Origin: Verrucomicrobiaceae bacterium | GTDB taxonomy: Bacteria; Pseudomonadota; Gammaproteobacteria; Pseudomonadales; CAMLJR01 | Reading direction: 5' to 3' | NCBI GenBank assembly: GCA_028293825.1 | Contig: JAQGNY010000040.1 | Coordinates: forward strand, 186,001-250,000 | DNA length: 64,000 nucleotides | In this document: piece after piece, positions 26,956-35,210 of the stretch | How positions within the stretch are numbered: the stretch's first letter is position 1 | Layout: each line of letters begins with the position of its first letter | Notes under the pieces: generated by a model | Seen by the model: the letters and a program-made list of their open reading frames with translations, nothing else | The model's database searches: none | What the model was told of the DNA's origin: nothing | Made by a program: the position numbers and the translations under genes

Positions 26956-28303
26956 GATGAGCGGCTCCATGCTCGTCTTGATTACTTTTTTTCACATCTA
27001 GTTCGGACATGGCATTATTTTTTGGAGTTGTCACAGGCGCCGATGCGGGCTGCATGCGATTTAATTCACCGCGCAGATTCGCTTCGCTATCCAGCATAAA
27101 TTGACCCGAACTAACAACACGCTGCCCTTCGTGCAGGCCGGCGCGTATTTCAATGCGGTCATTTATTTCCGCGCCGATATCGACCAGCTGCGGTGCGAAA
27201 CTGCCATCGTCTTGCACGACGATAACGCGATTGTTGTCACTGCCGCGAATAATCGCTTCCGCCGGCACCGACAAGACGCCAGCGTTTTCTTGTTTCATAT
27301 TTTTCGGCGAAGAGGCTTGGGACGACGACTGAGACGATGCTTCAGACAAAAGAGCAGCCTGCGCATATTGACCGATGCGCAATGCACCGTTTTTATTATC
27401 GACCTCGGCGCGTACACGCACACTGCGAGTTGCGGCATTTAATTCCGGTAGCAGCGCAATTATTTTCCCGCGATAGCGCGTCGAGTGATCGCGACTAAAA
27501 TCGATATTAATTTCATCGCCGATTTTTATAGTTGTTGCTGCGTATTCCGGCACCAGCATTTCAAACCACACCGGATCGATACCATTGATCGTCAGCAGCG
27601 GGCTCGCGCTGGTGACACTCATACCCTCGCGAATTTCCAGCGTTTGAATAATGCCAGCTTGCGGCGCGCGTACAGTGAAAATCGGCGAGACATGAGCCGC
27701 CGTTTGCACTGCGTCAATTTTCTCACGCGTCATGCCCAACGCTAACCCACGTTGGCGCGCAGCATTTAATAAAATTTCATCACCGCTATTTTTGAGTGCA
27801 ATTAATTCCTGCTGCACGCCGGCCCATTCAGGAATTAATAAGTCGACCAACGGATCGCCACGTTTAACGGCATCGCCCACCGCATGCGCATAGACGCGCT
27901 GCACGAACCCATTGGCGCGCGTCTGTAATATCACAACGGCGCGTTCGTTAAACACAATGCTGCCAATCGCGGTGACACTTGAATTTATTGGCGTGCGTTC
28001 GACCAACGCGGTGCGCACCGCGAGATTGCGCTGCGTCGTGCCATCGATACGCATGCCAGAACTTTTACTGTCATCGGCATAGCGCGGTATCAACTGCATA
28101 TCCATAAATGGCGATTTTCCCGGCTTATCGAAATGTTGATCCGGCATCATCGGGTCATACCAATACAGCGCTTTGCGCTCGGCTATTACAGAGTGCGTGT
28201 CGTTGGGTGATTTTTTTATTTGAACAATCACGATGGCGACGCCGATTAAAACAAGCACAGATAAAACAACTGTCGTGAGAATAATTTTCTGGCGCGATGA
28301 CAT
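26948..28303 (-). CDS. cusB: Cus-type periplasmic metal efflux adaptor
   Basis: 451 residues. A single N-terminal membrane anchor is followed by a heavy-metal-binding domain [18 protein letters not shown] (about 48-65), which precedes the barrel, lipoyl and hairpin segments in many CusB proteins. A Met-rich FMDMQLIP follows. A Ser/Gln-rich insertion ([10 protein letters not shown]) interrupts the beta-barrel part. The C-terminus carries a linker ending DEHGAAHHD, His-rich but not a full CusF domain. The start shares TAATG with the cusC stop. Confidence 0.92.
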   Translation of the reverse strand: MSSRQKIILTTVVLSVLVLIGVAIVIVQIKKSPNDTHSVIAERKALYWYDPMMPDQHFDKPGKSPFMDMQLIPRYADDSKSSGMRIDGTTQRNLAVRTALVERTPINSSVTAIGSIVFNERAVVILQTRANGFVQRVYAHAVGDAVKRGDPLVDLLIPEWAGVQQELIALKNSGDEILLNAARQRGLALGMTREKIDAVQTAAHVSPIFTVRAPQAGIIQTLEIREGMSVTSASPLLTINGIDPVWFEMLVPEYAATTIKIGDEINIDFSRDHSTRYRGKIIALLPELNAATRSVRVRAEVDNKNGALRIGQYAQAALLSEASSQSSSQASSPKNMKQENAGVLSVPAEAIIRGSDNNRVIVVQDDGSFAPQLVDIGAEINDRIEIRAGLHEGQRVVSSGQFMLDSEANLRGELNRMQPASAPVTTPKNNAMSELDVKKSNQDEHGAAHHD

Positions 28304-29529
28304 TATTGCGCGACCTCTTCATAGGTGTAGAACAGTTTCGCCGCGAGCTGCCGTTGCTCGCGCTCCAAATCATTTTTGCGCAATTGCAATTCGAGCAAAT
28401 CGCGGCGCGCATTAATCGCGCTGGCCAAATCGCTTTGCGCGGTACGGTACGAGGCCAGCGTTACGTCGACGCGTTGCTGCGCGAGCGGTAACCGCGCTTG
28501 ACGCAGTCGCTGTAATTGCAAAGTCAGCGTGCGGTATTGCGCGCTGTCGGCGGCAAGCTGCGCCGCATGTTCGCGCAACATCGCGCTGCGTTCGTTATCG
28601 ATTTTTTCGAGCGCGTGCTTCTTCGATTCGATTAATGGATTTTGGCGGGAGCCTGCGAATACCGGCAAATCGTAAGTAATTTGTACCGAGACCATATCCG
28701 CATAAAGCGGTCCGCGTCGTTGATACGCCAACTCCACCCCCCAATCGGATTTTTTCTGCGCCTGTGCTTCGCGCAATTCCGCTTCGGCTTGTTGCGTCAT
28801 CGGCACAAATGCCGCGAGCTCGGGATGGCGATGCAAACTTTTATTCAGCGCACCGGTTTCGACGGCAAACTCCGGCAGCGCGCCGGTCAATGGCAAATAC
28901 GCTTCGTTGCCGATCCACTGCGCGAGTTGCGCTTTCGCATTTTCGATTTGCTGATCGAGCGCATCGCGTCGATCGGCTACGGTCAATGCTTCTTCGCGCG
29001 GCAGCAATGCATCGGCGCTGTTTGCTTTGCCCGATGCGAGCTGCGCGTCGACAGCCTGTTGCAGTAAATTATTTTCGCGCTGCAATGCATCAAGTACAGC
29101 GCGCTGCTGCTCCAGATAAAAACGCTGCAGCCAAGCCTGCGCGACATCGGCGCGAATTTTCTGCCGCGTAACAAGTTGCTCGGCCACAGCACGCGCTACT
29201 GTCGCGTTTGCAATATCGGCGCGCGCATGACGTTTGTCGGCATTGGTAAATTCCTGCATCACGCCAATTTTTTCCATCGTCATAAAATCGCTGTTGAGAT
29301 TGCCGCGCTCGGCACCCGATATCGGTACGTTTTCAACACCGACTAATAGCTTTGGATCGGGCAATGCATTCGCTGGAATTGCAGCGGCGCGCGCAGCGGC
29401 GATTTTATTGGACTCGGCCGCCAATTGCGGTGTGTTGTGCTCGGCCAGCTGCAGCGCCGTAGCAAAATCTAAATCTTCGGCACGAGCGATGCCGATCGTT
29501 AATGCTAGGAAAATAAACAGGGAGCGCAT
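28303..29529 (-). CDS. cusC: Cus/Czc-type outer membrane efflux channel (TolC family)
   Basis: 408 residues with a cleavable signal peptide (ends GIARAEDLDF). Two TolC repeats: LDFATALQLAEHNTPQLAAE and a later EVTLASYRTAQSDLASAINAR-like helix; long alpha-helical coiled segments between. It lacks a lipobox, unlike the NodT-type channel elsewhere in the window. CGGAG precedes the ATG. It forms the exit duct for the CusBA pump. Confidence 0.9.
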   Translation of the reverse strand: MRSLFIFLALTIGIARAEDLDFATALQLAEHNTPQLAAESNKIAAARAAAIPANALPDPKLLVGVENVPISGAERGNLNSDFMTMEKIGVMQEFTNADKRHARADIANATVARAVAEQLVTRQKIRADVAQAWLQRFYLEQQRAVLDALQRENNLLQQAVDAQLASGKANSADALLPREEALTVADRRDALDQQIENAKAQLAQWIGNEAYLPLTGALPEFAVETGALNKSLHRHPELAAFVPMTQQAEAELREAQAQKKSDWGVELAYQRRGPLYADMVSVQITYDLPVFAGSRQNPLIESKKHALEKIDNERSAMLREHAAQLAADSAQYRTLTLQLQRLRQARLPLAQQRVDVTLASYRTAQSDLASAINARRDLLELQLRKNDLEREQRQLAAKLFYTYEEVAQ

Positions 29530-29615
29530 ATCGCCAACTCCGCGTCACCGAAAAGCGGTGACGCAAAAAATGTACGAGAGCACCGCGCAAGCGATGCGAA
29601 CATTTTTATCGGGGG

Positions 29616-30029
29616 TTAGCTGTTTATTGGCGGACGGTAGGGCGGTGAATATTCGGCGGGCGCGGGATAAAACGGACGCTCGTTATTTACAGTGATGGAT
29701 GCTGCAATGGCGGATGCGACGAACGGCTGCGATGACATCGACACGGCACCGCCGCAGTGGCAGGAGCCACTACTGCAATCCATCGTCTTGACGTGGCTAT
29801 TGGTTTTTACGGTGCTATCAGTTTTTACCGTTTGGTGTTCCGCACAGGTTTTTTGTTTTTGCTCGGTGCAGCACGCATGTTTTTGCGCTGGTGCGTTTTG
29901 TGACAGGGACAATTGCGAAGAAACGTTGCTTGCATTCATGCATGCCGGCGCAGCAGCGAGCGCCCAACCGTATAACGGCAGGGTCAGCATCAGCAGCAAC
30001 AGTGCGAGGCGACGAACGCGGGAGTGCAT
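29616..30029 (-). CDS. Small secreted Cys/His-rich protein, putative copper-binding
   Basis: 137 residues with a clear signal peptide (about 1-27). The mature chain has seven Cys (30, 53, 54, 62, 85, 90, 92) and nearby His (51, 65, 79, 91), arranged as HACC, CAEH and SGSCHCGG, between which a short unit ending VKT occurs three times. The C-terminal third is Pro/Tyr-rich. The Cys/His pattern and position as first gene of the cus operon (87 bp before cusC) suggest a periplasmic copper/silver scavenger or chaperone. No named family recognised. Confidence 0.65.
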   Translation of the reverse strand: MHSRVRRLALLLLMLTLPLYGWALAAAPACMNASNVSSQLSLSQNAPAQKHACCTEQKQKTCAEHQTVKTDSTVKTNSHVKTMDCSSGSCHCGGAVSMSSQPFVASAIAASITVNNERPFYPAPAEYSPPYRPPINS

Positions 30030-30275
30030 CGGTAAATCCAGGAGAGCGACTGCATGATTTTAGTTGGCCCGCGTCCATTTCAGCAAGCGGCGTAAAAAGC
30101 CTTCGTTGGCGCTTTTCGATAATTCTCTTAATTGGCGAAATGTTGTCGACAGCCGTTAACCTAGGCGGCACGTGTCGAGCATTGCCGCGTTGTGGCACAC
30201 TCGCGGCGACTTTAGTCTGCGTATCGCGTACCAATGCTTACTAACACTCTTGCTAAAAATAACGACGGAGCAACC
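30030..30275. promoter_or_regulatory. Divergent promoter region of the cus operon
   Basis: 246 bp between the Cys-rich gene (minus) and the NTF2-like gene (plus). No CueR or CusR operator is recognisable to me. No regulator gene is adjacent, so control may come from elsewhere in the genome. Confidence 0.35.
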
Positions 30276-30722
30276 ATGAACGATATCGAAAAGCTGCTCG
30301 CCTATGAGGCGATCAAACAAACCAAGGCGCGCTATTTTCGCTCGATGGATGGCAAAGACTGGGCTGGATACGCCGCTGTGTTCACCGAAGATGTGCAAAT
30401 GCGAATTCCGGGCGAAGCCAATTATCCGGCCGTAGTGGTTGATGGCCGCGCCGACGTGGTCGCGCATGTGCGCGGTGTGGTCGAGCACATCGTCACCGTG
30501 CATCACGGTCATATGCCAATTATCGAATTGACCTCCGACACCACCGCCGATGTGGTGTGGGCGATGGAAGATAAATTGTGGAAACCGGCCGGTTCGCCGT
30601 CGCAATTGCCGTTCGATCATTTGCACGGCTACGGTCATTACGTCGAAACGTATCGACGCGTTGGCGACAAGTGGTTAATCAACACATTCGAGTTGACGCG
30701 TTTGCGTGTCGATATTTCTTAA
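30276..30722 (+). CDS. NTF2-like / SnoaL-like protein
   Basis: 148 residues from the ATG at 30276 (GGAG six bases before); an upstream in-frame start at 30234 has no site. Cone-shaped NTF2 fold features: YEAIKQTKARYFRSMDGKDW, AAVFTEDVQMRIPG and a strand-rich C-terminal half with HLHGYGHYVETYRR. Relatives include ring-hydroxylating small subunits, SnoaL cyclases and bile-acid dehydratases. The His-rich MPIIELTS...LWKP region may line a pocket. The substrate is unknown. A terminator follows. Confidence 0.8.
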   Translation: MNDIEKLLAYEAIKQTKARYFRSMDGKDWAGYAAVFTEDVQMRIPGEANYPAVVVDGRADVVAHVRGVVEHIVTVHHGHMPIIELTSDTTADVVWAMEDKLWKPAGSPSQLPFDHLHGYGHYVETYRRVGDKWLINTFELTRLRVDIS

Positions 30723-30742
30723 ATAATTTCTGCATCGCCATA

Positions 30743-30773
30743 AAAAAAGCCATCGCAGTGCGATGGCTTTTTT
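30743..30773. terminator. Bidirectional rho-independent terminator
   Basis: A 14-bp perfect stem AAAAAAGCCATCGC / GCGATGGCTTTTTT with a three-base loop. It serves the NTF2-like gene (plus) and mmsB, the last gene of the valine operon (minus). Confidence 0.93.
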
Positions 30774-30789
30774 AATTTCAGCTCAGCAA

Positions 30790-31686
30790 TTAATGCTGTT
30801 CGTACAATTTCAAAATACTGGAGAAATCGAGATCGACCGTTCCCTCTTTCGATTTGGCGTGCACGCCGTACAGGTTGCTGGCGAGCGCGCCAAACAGAAT
30901 GGTCGAATTCGATAAGCGCGCAGCGGTGAGCGCGAGACCTAAATCTTTTTGCATCAACTTGACCATGAAACCGCCGGCATAATTTTTCGACGACGGCACA
31001 TTTTCCTGCACGCCCGGCACCGGATTGTATTTCTCCAGCGACCAGTTCGCGCCCGAGCTTTTCAGCATGATGCCCGACAATACTTTTGGATCGAGGCCGT
31101 TGTTGATGCCGAGCTGCAATGCTTCAGCGGTGCCGATCATATGAATTGCGAGCAGCATGTTGTTACAGATTTTCGCGACCGAGCCCGCGCCGTAATCGCC
31201 GGCGTGAAAAATATTGGAGCCCATTTTTTCCAACACGACTTTCGCCGCCGCGAAATCTTCCGCAGGGCCGCCGCACATAAATGCGAGCGTGCCGGCAGCA
31301 GCGCCAGCGGTACCGCCGGAAACCGGTGCATCGACAAAACGAATACCGCGCTTGACCGCTTCTGCGGCAACGCGACGCGAATTCTCCGGGCCGACCGTGG
31401 AGCAGTCGATAACGAGCGTGCCTTTAGCAATTTTATCGAGCAGCGCGTCTTTATCGATCATCACCGATTCAACAATCGGACCGGACGGCAACATCGTGAC
31501 AATAACGTCGGCGCCTTGCACGGCTTCAGCCGGCGTTGCCGAAATCGAGCAGCCCAATTCCACGGCATGCTTTTTCGCGGCCTCGGCCAAATCGAACGCG
31601 TTGACCTTGTAACCCGCTTTAACCAGATTGCCCGCCATCGGGCCGCCCATATTGCCGAGACCGATAAATGCTACGGTTTGTGCCAT
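30790..31686 (-). CDS. mmsB: 3-hydroxyisobutyrate dehydrogenase
   Basis: 298 residues. NAD-binding FIGLGNMGGPMAGNLVKAGY at the N-terminus, then the substrate-binding DAPVSGGTAGAAAGTLAFM and the catalytic lysine in SVAKICNNMLL. It oxidises (S)-3-hydroxyisobutyrate to methylmalonate semialdehyde, the last-but-one step of valine breakdown. GAGGAAA precedes the ATG. It follows the hydrolase gene after a 230-bp gap filled by hairpin repeats. The length and motifs are standard. Confidence 0.95.
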   Translation of the reverse strand: MAQTVAFIGLGNMGGPMAGNLVKAGYKVNAFDLAEAAKKHAVELGCSISATPAEAVQGADVIVTMLPSGPIVESVMIDKDALLDKIAKGTLVIDCSTVGPENSRRVAAEAVKRGIRFVDAPVSGGTAGAAAGTLAFMCGGPAEDFAAAKVVLEKMGSNIFHAGDYGAGSVAKICNNMLLAIHMIGTAEALQLGINNGLDPKVLSGIMLKSSGANWSLEKYNPVPGVQENVPSSKNYAGGFMVKLMQKDLGLALTAARLSNSTILFGALASNLYGVHAKSKEGTVDLDFSSILKLYEQH

Positions 31687-31735
31687 TTCGATTTCCTCGT
31701 TAATTAATTTTTTAGGCTGGTATCAAATTGCTCCG

Positions 31736-31916
31736 ATTGATCCCTTTAATAAATGGGGACCAGGGAAATTCCTGTGCTGTAACCAAATCCGTCGCTCGCA
31801 TTGCGAGCCGCCCCCTTTCGTTAAAGGGGGCTATCGCTGCAGCAGTTCGAAAATTCTCCGAGCCATCTGAATGGCTCGTACCATTTCCCCCTTTAATCAA
31901 AAGGGGGTAGGGGGAT
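31736..31916. repeat. Palindromic intergenic repeat (three stem-loops)
   Basis: Between mmsB and the hydrolase gene lie three perfect stems: CCCCCTTT/AAAGGGGG at 31811-31830, CGAGCCAT/ATGGCTCG at 31859-31878, and again CCCCCTTT/AAAGGGGG at 31887-31907. The tract ends AGGGGGATTT. The G/C-run hairpins recur in both orientations and look like a REP/MITE-type intergenic element. It may attenuate or stabilise the operon transcript. Confidence 0.75.
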
Positions 31917-33029
31917 TTACTTCAAATCACTCAGCGGATGCGGGCCATTGCCCCACGGTCCGGTGAAATGTTTTTCGACAAATTCCGAAGTGACTTCCGC
32001 AATTGTCGGCGGATTGAATTTCGGTTGATTGTCTTTATCGATTAGCAGTGCGCGCACGCCTTCCTGGAAATTGCCGTAAGTGGCGCAACCAATCGCCATC
32101 GCCAATTCCATACGGAAAATTTCTGGCAGCGATAAAAATTTGCCGCGACTGAATTGCTTTTCAATTAAATGTACGGTCGCAGGGCAACCGGCCGCCAAGG
32201 TTTTCTGCGCCTTGTTCAACCATTTATCTTCGCCCTGCCAGGCGAGAATTTTATTGACGACATCTTCGATATCATCGCCATCGCACAATTCGTTGATCAC
32301 ATCGAAATGTGCACGCACCGGGCTTTCCGGCAATTGTGCTTTCGATTCTTTTTCGAAGTCGCGCAACACATGACTGACTTGGCCCGCGTATTTTTCCATA
32401 TCGCTCGACCAGTGCACGGCGACGAGCGCTGCGAGCACCGCATCGTATTTGTCGGAGGCAATAAAGCGATCGGCCAGTCCGATAAATAAGGCATCGGCGG
32501 CGTTGATCGAAGCGCCGGTCAAGCCGAGAAATAAACCGGTTTTGCCGGGTGCGCGATTCAAGAACCAAGTGCCGCCGACATCGGGAAATAAACCGATGGT
32601 GATTTCCGGCATCGCGATGCGGCTGGTTTCGGTGACGATGCGATGACTCGCGCCGCTCGCCAAACCGAGGCCACCGCCCATGACAATACCGGTGCCCCAA
32701 ACGACGATTGGCTTCGTGTAGGTGTGAATCTGGTAATCGAGCCGGTATTCGGTTTCGTAAAATTTTGCGGCCGCGTTATCTTTTTCAACGGCCGAGCGGT
32801 ACAGCTCTTTTACATCACCACCGGCGCAAAATGCTTTCGCGCCTGCACCGCGCAAAACCACGGCGGCAATTGCTGCGTCGTCTTCCCACGCCTTTAATTG
32901 CGGGCTGAGTAGATCGACCATTGTTTGCGATAACGAGTTCAGCGTCTTTTCGGAATTGAGCGTAGCGATGGCGATTTTTTTGCCAGCGCCGGAAGAAATG
33001 GTTTCGAATAATACTTGTGCGTCAGACAC
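31917..33029 (-). CDS. 3-hydroxyisobutyryl-CoA hydrolase
   Basis: 370 residues, longer than a plain crotonase as expected for HIBCH. Oxyanion elements AFCAGGDVKELY and GTGIVMGGGLGLASG are followed by AMPEITIGLFPDVGGTWFL, which holds the Glu and Asp that distinguish the hydrolase. It releases CoA from 3-hydroxyisobutyryl-CoA in valine degradation. The start is GTG, with AGAGG upstream. It lies between the crotonase and mmsB, in pathway order. Confidence 0.93.
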   Translation of the reverse strand: MSDAQVLFETISSGAGKKIAIATLNSEKTLNSLSQTMVDLLSPQLKAWEDDAAIAAVVLRGAGAKAFCAGGDVKELYRSAVEKDNAAAKFYETEYRLDYQIHTYTKPIVVWGTGIVMGGGLGLASGASHRIVTETSRIAMPEITIGLFPDVGGTWFLNRAPGKTGLFLGLTGASINAADALFIGLADRFIASDKYDAVLAALVAVHWSSDMEKYAGQVSHVLRDFEKESKAQLPESPVRAHFDVINELCDGDDIEDVVNKILAWQGEDKWLNKAQKTLAAGCPATVHLIEKQFSRGKFLSLPEIFRMELAMAIGCATYGNFQEGVRALLIDKDNQPKFNPPTIAEVTSEFVEKHFTGPWGNGPHPLSDLK

Positions 33030-33048
33030 GACAGCAGCCTCTACTTAA

Positions 33049-33127
33049 CGTAGGGCGCAATAAATGCAATGCATTGCGCCAAATTATTGCATAACGGCGC
33101 AATGCCCTTCGGTTATTGCGCCCTACG
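33049..33127. repeat. 79-bp palindromic repeat with 15-bp perfect terminal inverted repeats
   Basis: CGTAGGGCGCAATAA at 33049 is matched by its exact complement at 33113-33127. Internal GCGCAATGC/GCATTGCGC words form further hairpins. Such REP/BIME-like elements occur in many proteobacterial genomes. It sits inside the valine operon between the enoyl-CoA hydratase and hydrolase genes. Confidence 0.85.
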
Positions 33128-33142
33128 AGAACGTGATTTTTG

Positions 33143-33919
33143 TTAGCGATTTTTCCACTGCGGTTTACGTTTTTCGACAAACGCGCCGACGCCTTCGGCC
33201 TGATCTTCGGTGTCCCACAATTTCACGAACAATTCGCGCTCAAGCGGGAAGTTGGTACCGATTGGATGCTGACGCGCCTGCATGATTAATTGTTTGCAGT
33301 AGCGCACCGAGGTCGGGCTTTGGTTTTCAACTTTGGCGGCGAGCTCAAGGGCTTTTTCCAGCACGGTGCCGGTCGGCACGACTTCTTGAATCAAACCGAT
33401 TTGCACGGCTTGTTCGGCCTTGATGCGCTCGCCCAATAACATCATGCGCTTCGCCCACGATTCGCCGATCAACCACGGCAAATGTTGCGAGCCCAAACCG
33501 CACGGCAGCAAACCGACACCGGCTTCCGGCAACGCCATTTGCGCCTGTTGTTCGGCGATACGGATATCGCAGGCGAGCGCGACTTCAAGACCGCCGCCCA
33601 TCGCGTACCCAGTAATGGCCGCGATTGATACGCCGCGATAATTGGCGAGCGTGGTGAACGACTCACCAAATGCGAGCGCGAAATCGAATGCCTGCGCTTT
33701 GTCTTTGTGGTTAAAACGCGTCAGCTCAGCACCGGCGCAAAAAAACTTTTCGCTGCTGCTGGTGAGGATCAACGAATAATTATTCAGATCGTCATTCAAT
33801 TCGTTAACGATGGCTTGCAGCTCGCGCAGACTTTCCGGCGTCCATGTATTCGCCGGCGGATTGTTCATGGTGATGATTGCGGTGTGGCCGCGTTTTTCCA
33901 ACAACAGTGCTTCGCTCAT
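33143..33919 (-). CDS. Enoyl-CoA hydratase (probable methacrylyl-CoA hydratase)
   Basis: 258 residues, crotonase fold. FFCAGAEL and the second oxyanion segment YAMGGGLEVALACD are present; both catalytic glutamates fall in GGGLE and LPEAGVGLLP. In this operon it should hydrate methacrylyl-CoA to 3-hydroxyisobutyryl-CoA. Its ATG overlaps the acyl-CoA dehydrogenase stop by four bases with GGAG upstream, so expression is coupled. Confidence 0.92.
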   Translation of the reverse strand: MSEALLLEKRGHTAIITMNNPPANTWTPESLRELQAIVNELNDDLNNYSLILTSSSEKFFCAGAELTRFNHKDKAQAFDFALAFGESFTTLANYRGVSIAAITGYAMGGGLEVALACDIRIAEQQAQMALPEAGVGLLPCGLGSQHLPWLIGESWAKRMMLLGERIKAEQAVQIGLIQEVVPTGTVLEKALELAAKVENQSPTSVRYCKQLIMQARQHPIGTNFPLERELFVKLWDTEDQAEGVGAFVEKRKPQWKNR

Positions 33920-35082
33920 CGAATGATCTCCGTGGCGCCTTCTTCAAGAATTCGGCGCGCAACAATTAAACGCATAATTTCGTTGGTCCCTTCCAAGATT
34001 TGATGCACACGGGCATCGCGGAAAAAACGCTCGATTGGGTATTCGCGGATATAGCCGTAACCGCCGTGCAATTGCAGCGCGTCGTTACAGACCTGGAAAC
34101 CGACGTCGGTGGCGAAGCGTTTTGCCATCGCGCAATACACGGTTTTTTCCGGGTTGCCGGTGTCGATACTCGATGCAGCCAGACGCACCATTTGGCGTGC
34201 GGCAACCAAGTCGGTGAGCATGTCGGCGAGCTTGAATTGCAGCGCTTGAAACGCGGCCAGTGGTTTGCCGAACTGTTTACGGTCCTGCATATATTGTTGT
34301 GCGAGCGTCAGCGTGGCCTGCGCGGCGCCGATCGAACAGGTCGCGATATTCACGCGGCCGCCATCCAATCCCTGCATCGCAATTTTGAAGCCTTCGCCTT
34401 CCGCACCGAGACGATTGGCGGCCGGCACGCGCACATCTTCGAACGAAATCAATTTGGTCGGCTGGCTGTTCCAGCCCATTTTGGTTTCGTTCTTACCGTA
34501 GTGAATGCCAGCTGCATTGGCGGGAATGGCAAATGCGGTAATGCCGGCAGCGCCGTCTTCCTGCTTGCCGGTGCGCGTCATCACCACCAGCAAATCGGTG
34601 GCGCCGGCGCCGGAGATAAACATCTTGCTGCCGTTGATAACGTAGTGATCGCCATCAAGCTTGGCGGTGGTGCGCAGCGAGCCGGCATCGGAACCCGCGC
34701 CCGGCTCGGTCAAGCAATACGACGCGAGCTTTTGACCGGAAGTCAGCGCGCCCGCCCATTCGGCTTTTACTTCGCCGCCGCCCCAGCCGCAAACCATCCA
34801 CGCCGACATATTGTGGATCGAGAAAAACGCAGCGGTCGAAGGGCACGCGGTGGCGAGCTCTTCCAAAATGATGGCGGTGTCGAGACGACCGAGGCCTAAG
34901 CCGCCGTCTTCTTCCGGGCAATAAATGCCGCAGAAACCGAGCTCGCCGCCCTTCAGGAATACATCGCGCGGAAATATTTTTTCTTCATCCCAGTGCGCGG
35001 CATGCGGGGCCATTTCGCCCTGCGCAAAATCGCGCGCTGCCTGCTGGAATGCCAATTGATCTTCAGAGAGGCTGAAATCCAT
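33916..35082 (-). CDS. Acyl-CoA dehydrogenase (probable isobutyryl-CoA dehydrogenase)
   Basis: 388 residues, full length. FAD-binding YCLTEPGAGSDAGSLRTTA and MFISGAGATDLLVVM, and a C-terminal LHGGYGYIREYPIERFFRDA, followed by the catalytic base in QILEGTNEI. The operon context points to isobutyryl-CoA as substrate, giving methacrylyl-CoA and passing electrons to ETF. Other short or branched acyl-CoAs cannot be ruled out. Confidence 0.93.
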   Translation of the reverse strand: MDFSLSEDQLAFQQAARDFAQGEMAPHAAHWDEEKIFPRDVFLKGGELGFCGIYCPEEDGGLGLGRLDTAIILEELATACPSTAAFFSIHNMSAWMVCGWGGGEVKAEWAGALTSGQKLASYCLTEPGAGSDAGSLRTTAKLDGDHYVINGSKMFISGAGATDLLVVMTRTGKQEDGAAGITAFAIPANAAGIHYGKNETKMGWNSQPTKLISFEDVRVPAANRLGAEGEGFKIAMQGLDGGRVNIATCSIGAAQATLTLAQQYMQDRKQFGKPLAAFQALQFKLADMLTDLVAARQMVRLAASSIDTGNPEKTVYCAMAKRFATDVGFQVCNDALQLHGGYGYIREYPIERFFRDARVHQILEGTNEIMRLIVARRILEEGATEIIR

Positions 35083-35152
35083 CGTTGCTGGGTCTCACAA
35101 AATTTGGATCGAGGGAACTGACGGAGTGCAAACGATACAGGAAAGCAGGGGT

Positions 35153-35195
35153 GTTAGCCCAACCCCTCTTGCATCGGAAAAAGGGGTTGGCTAAC
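35153..35195. repeat. Long intergenic stem-loop in the valine operon
   Basis: GTTAGCCcAACCCCT pairs with AGGGGTTGGCTAAC (one bulged base) around a loop of about 14 bases. No T-run follows on the operon strand, so it is not a plain terminator. It could pause transcription or mark an RNA processing site between the aldehyde dehydrogenase and acyl-CoA dehydrogenase genes. Confidence 0.6.
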
Positions 35196-35210
35196 GCAGA
35201 CTCGTACTAC

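Noticed and set aside
34000-34899. 299-residue open frame antisense to the acyl-CoA dehydrogenase
   Set aside because: Shadow of a well-recognised gene.
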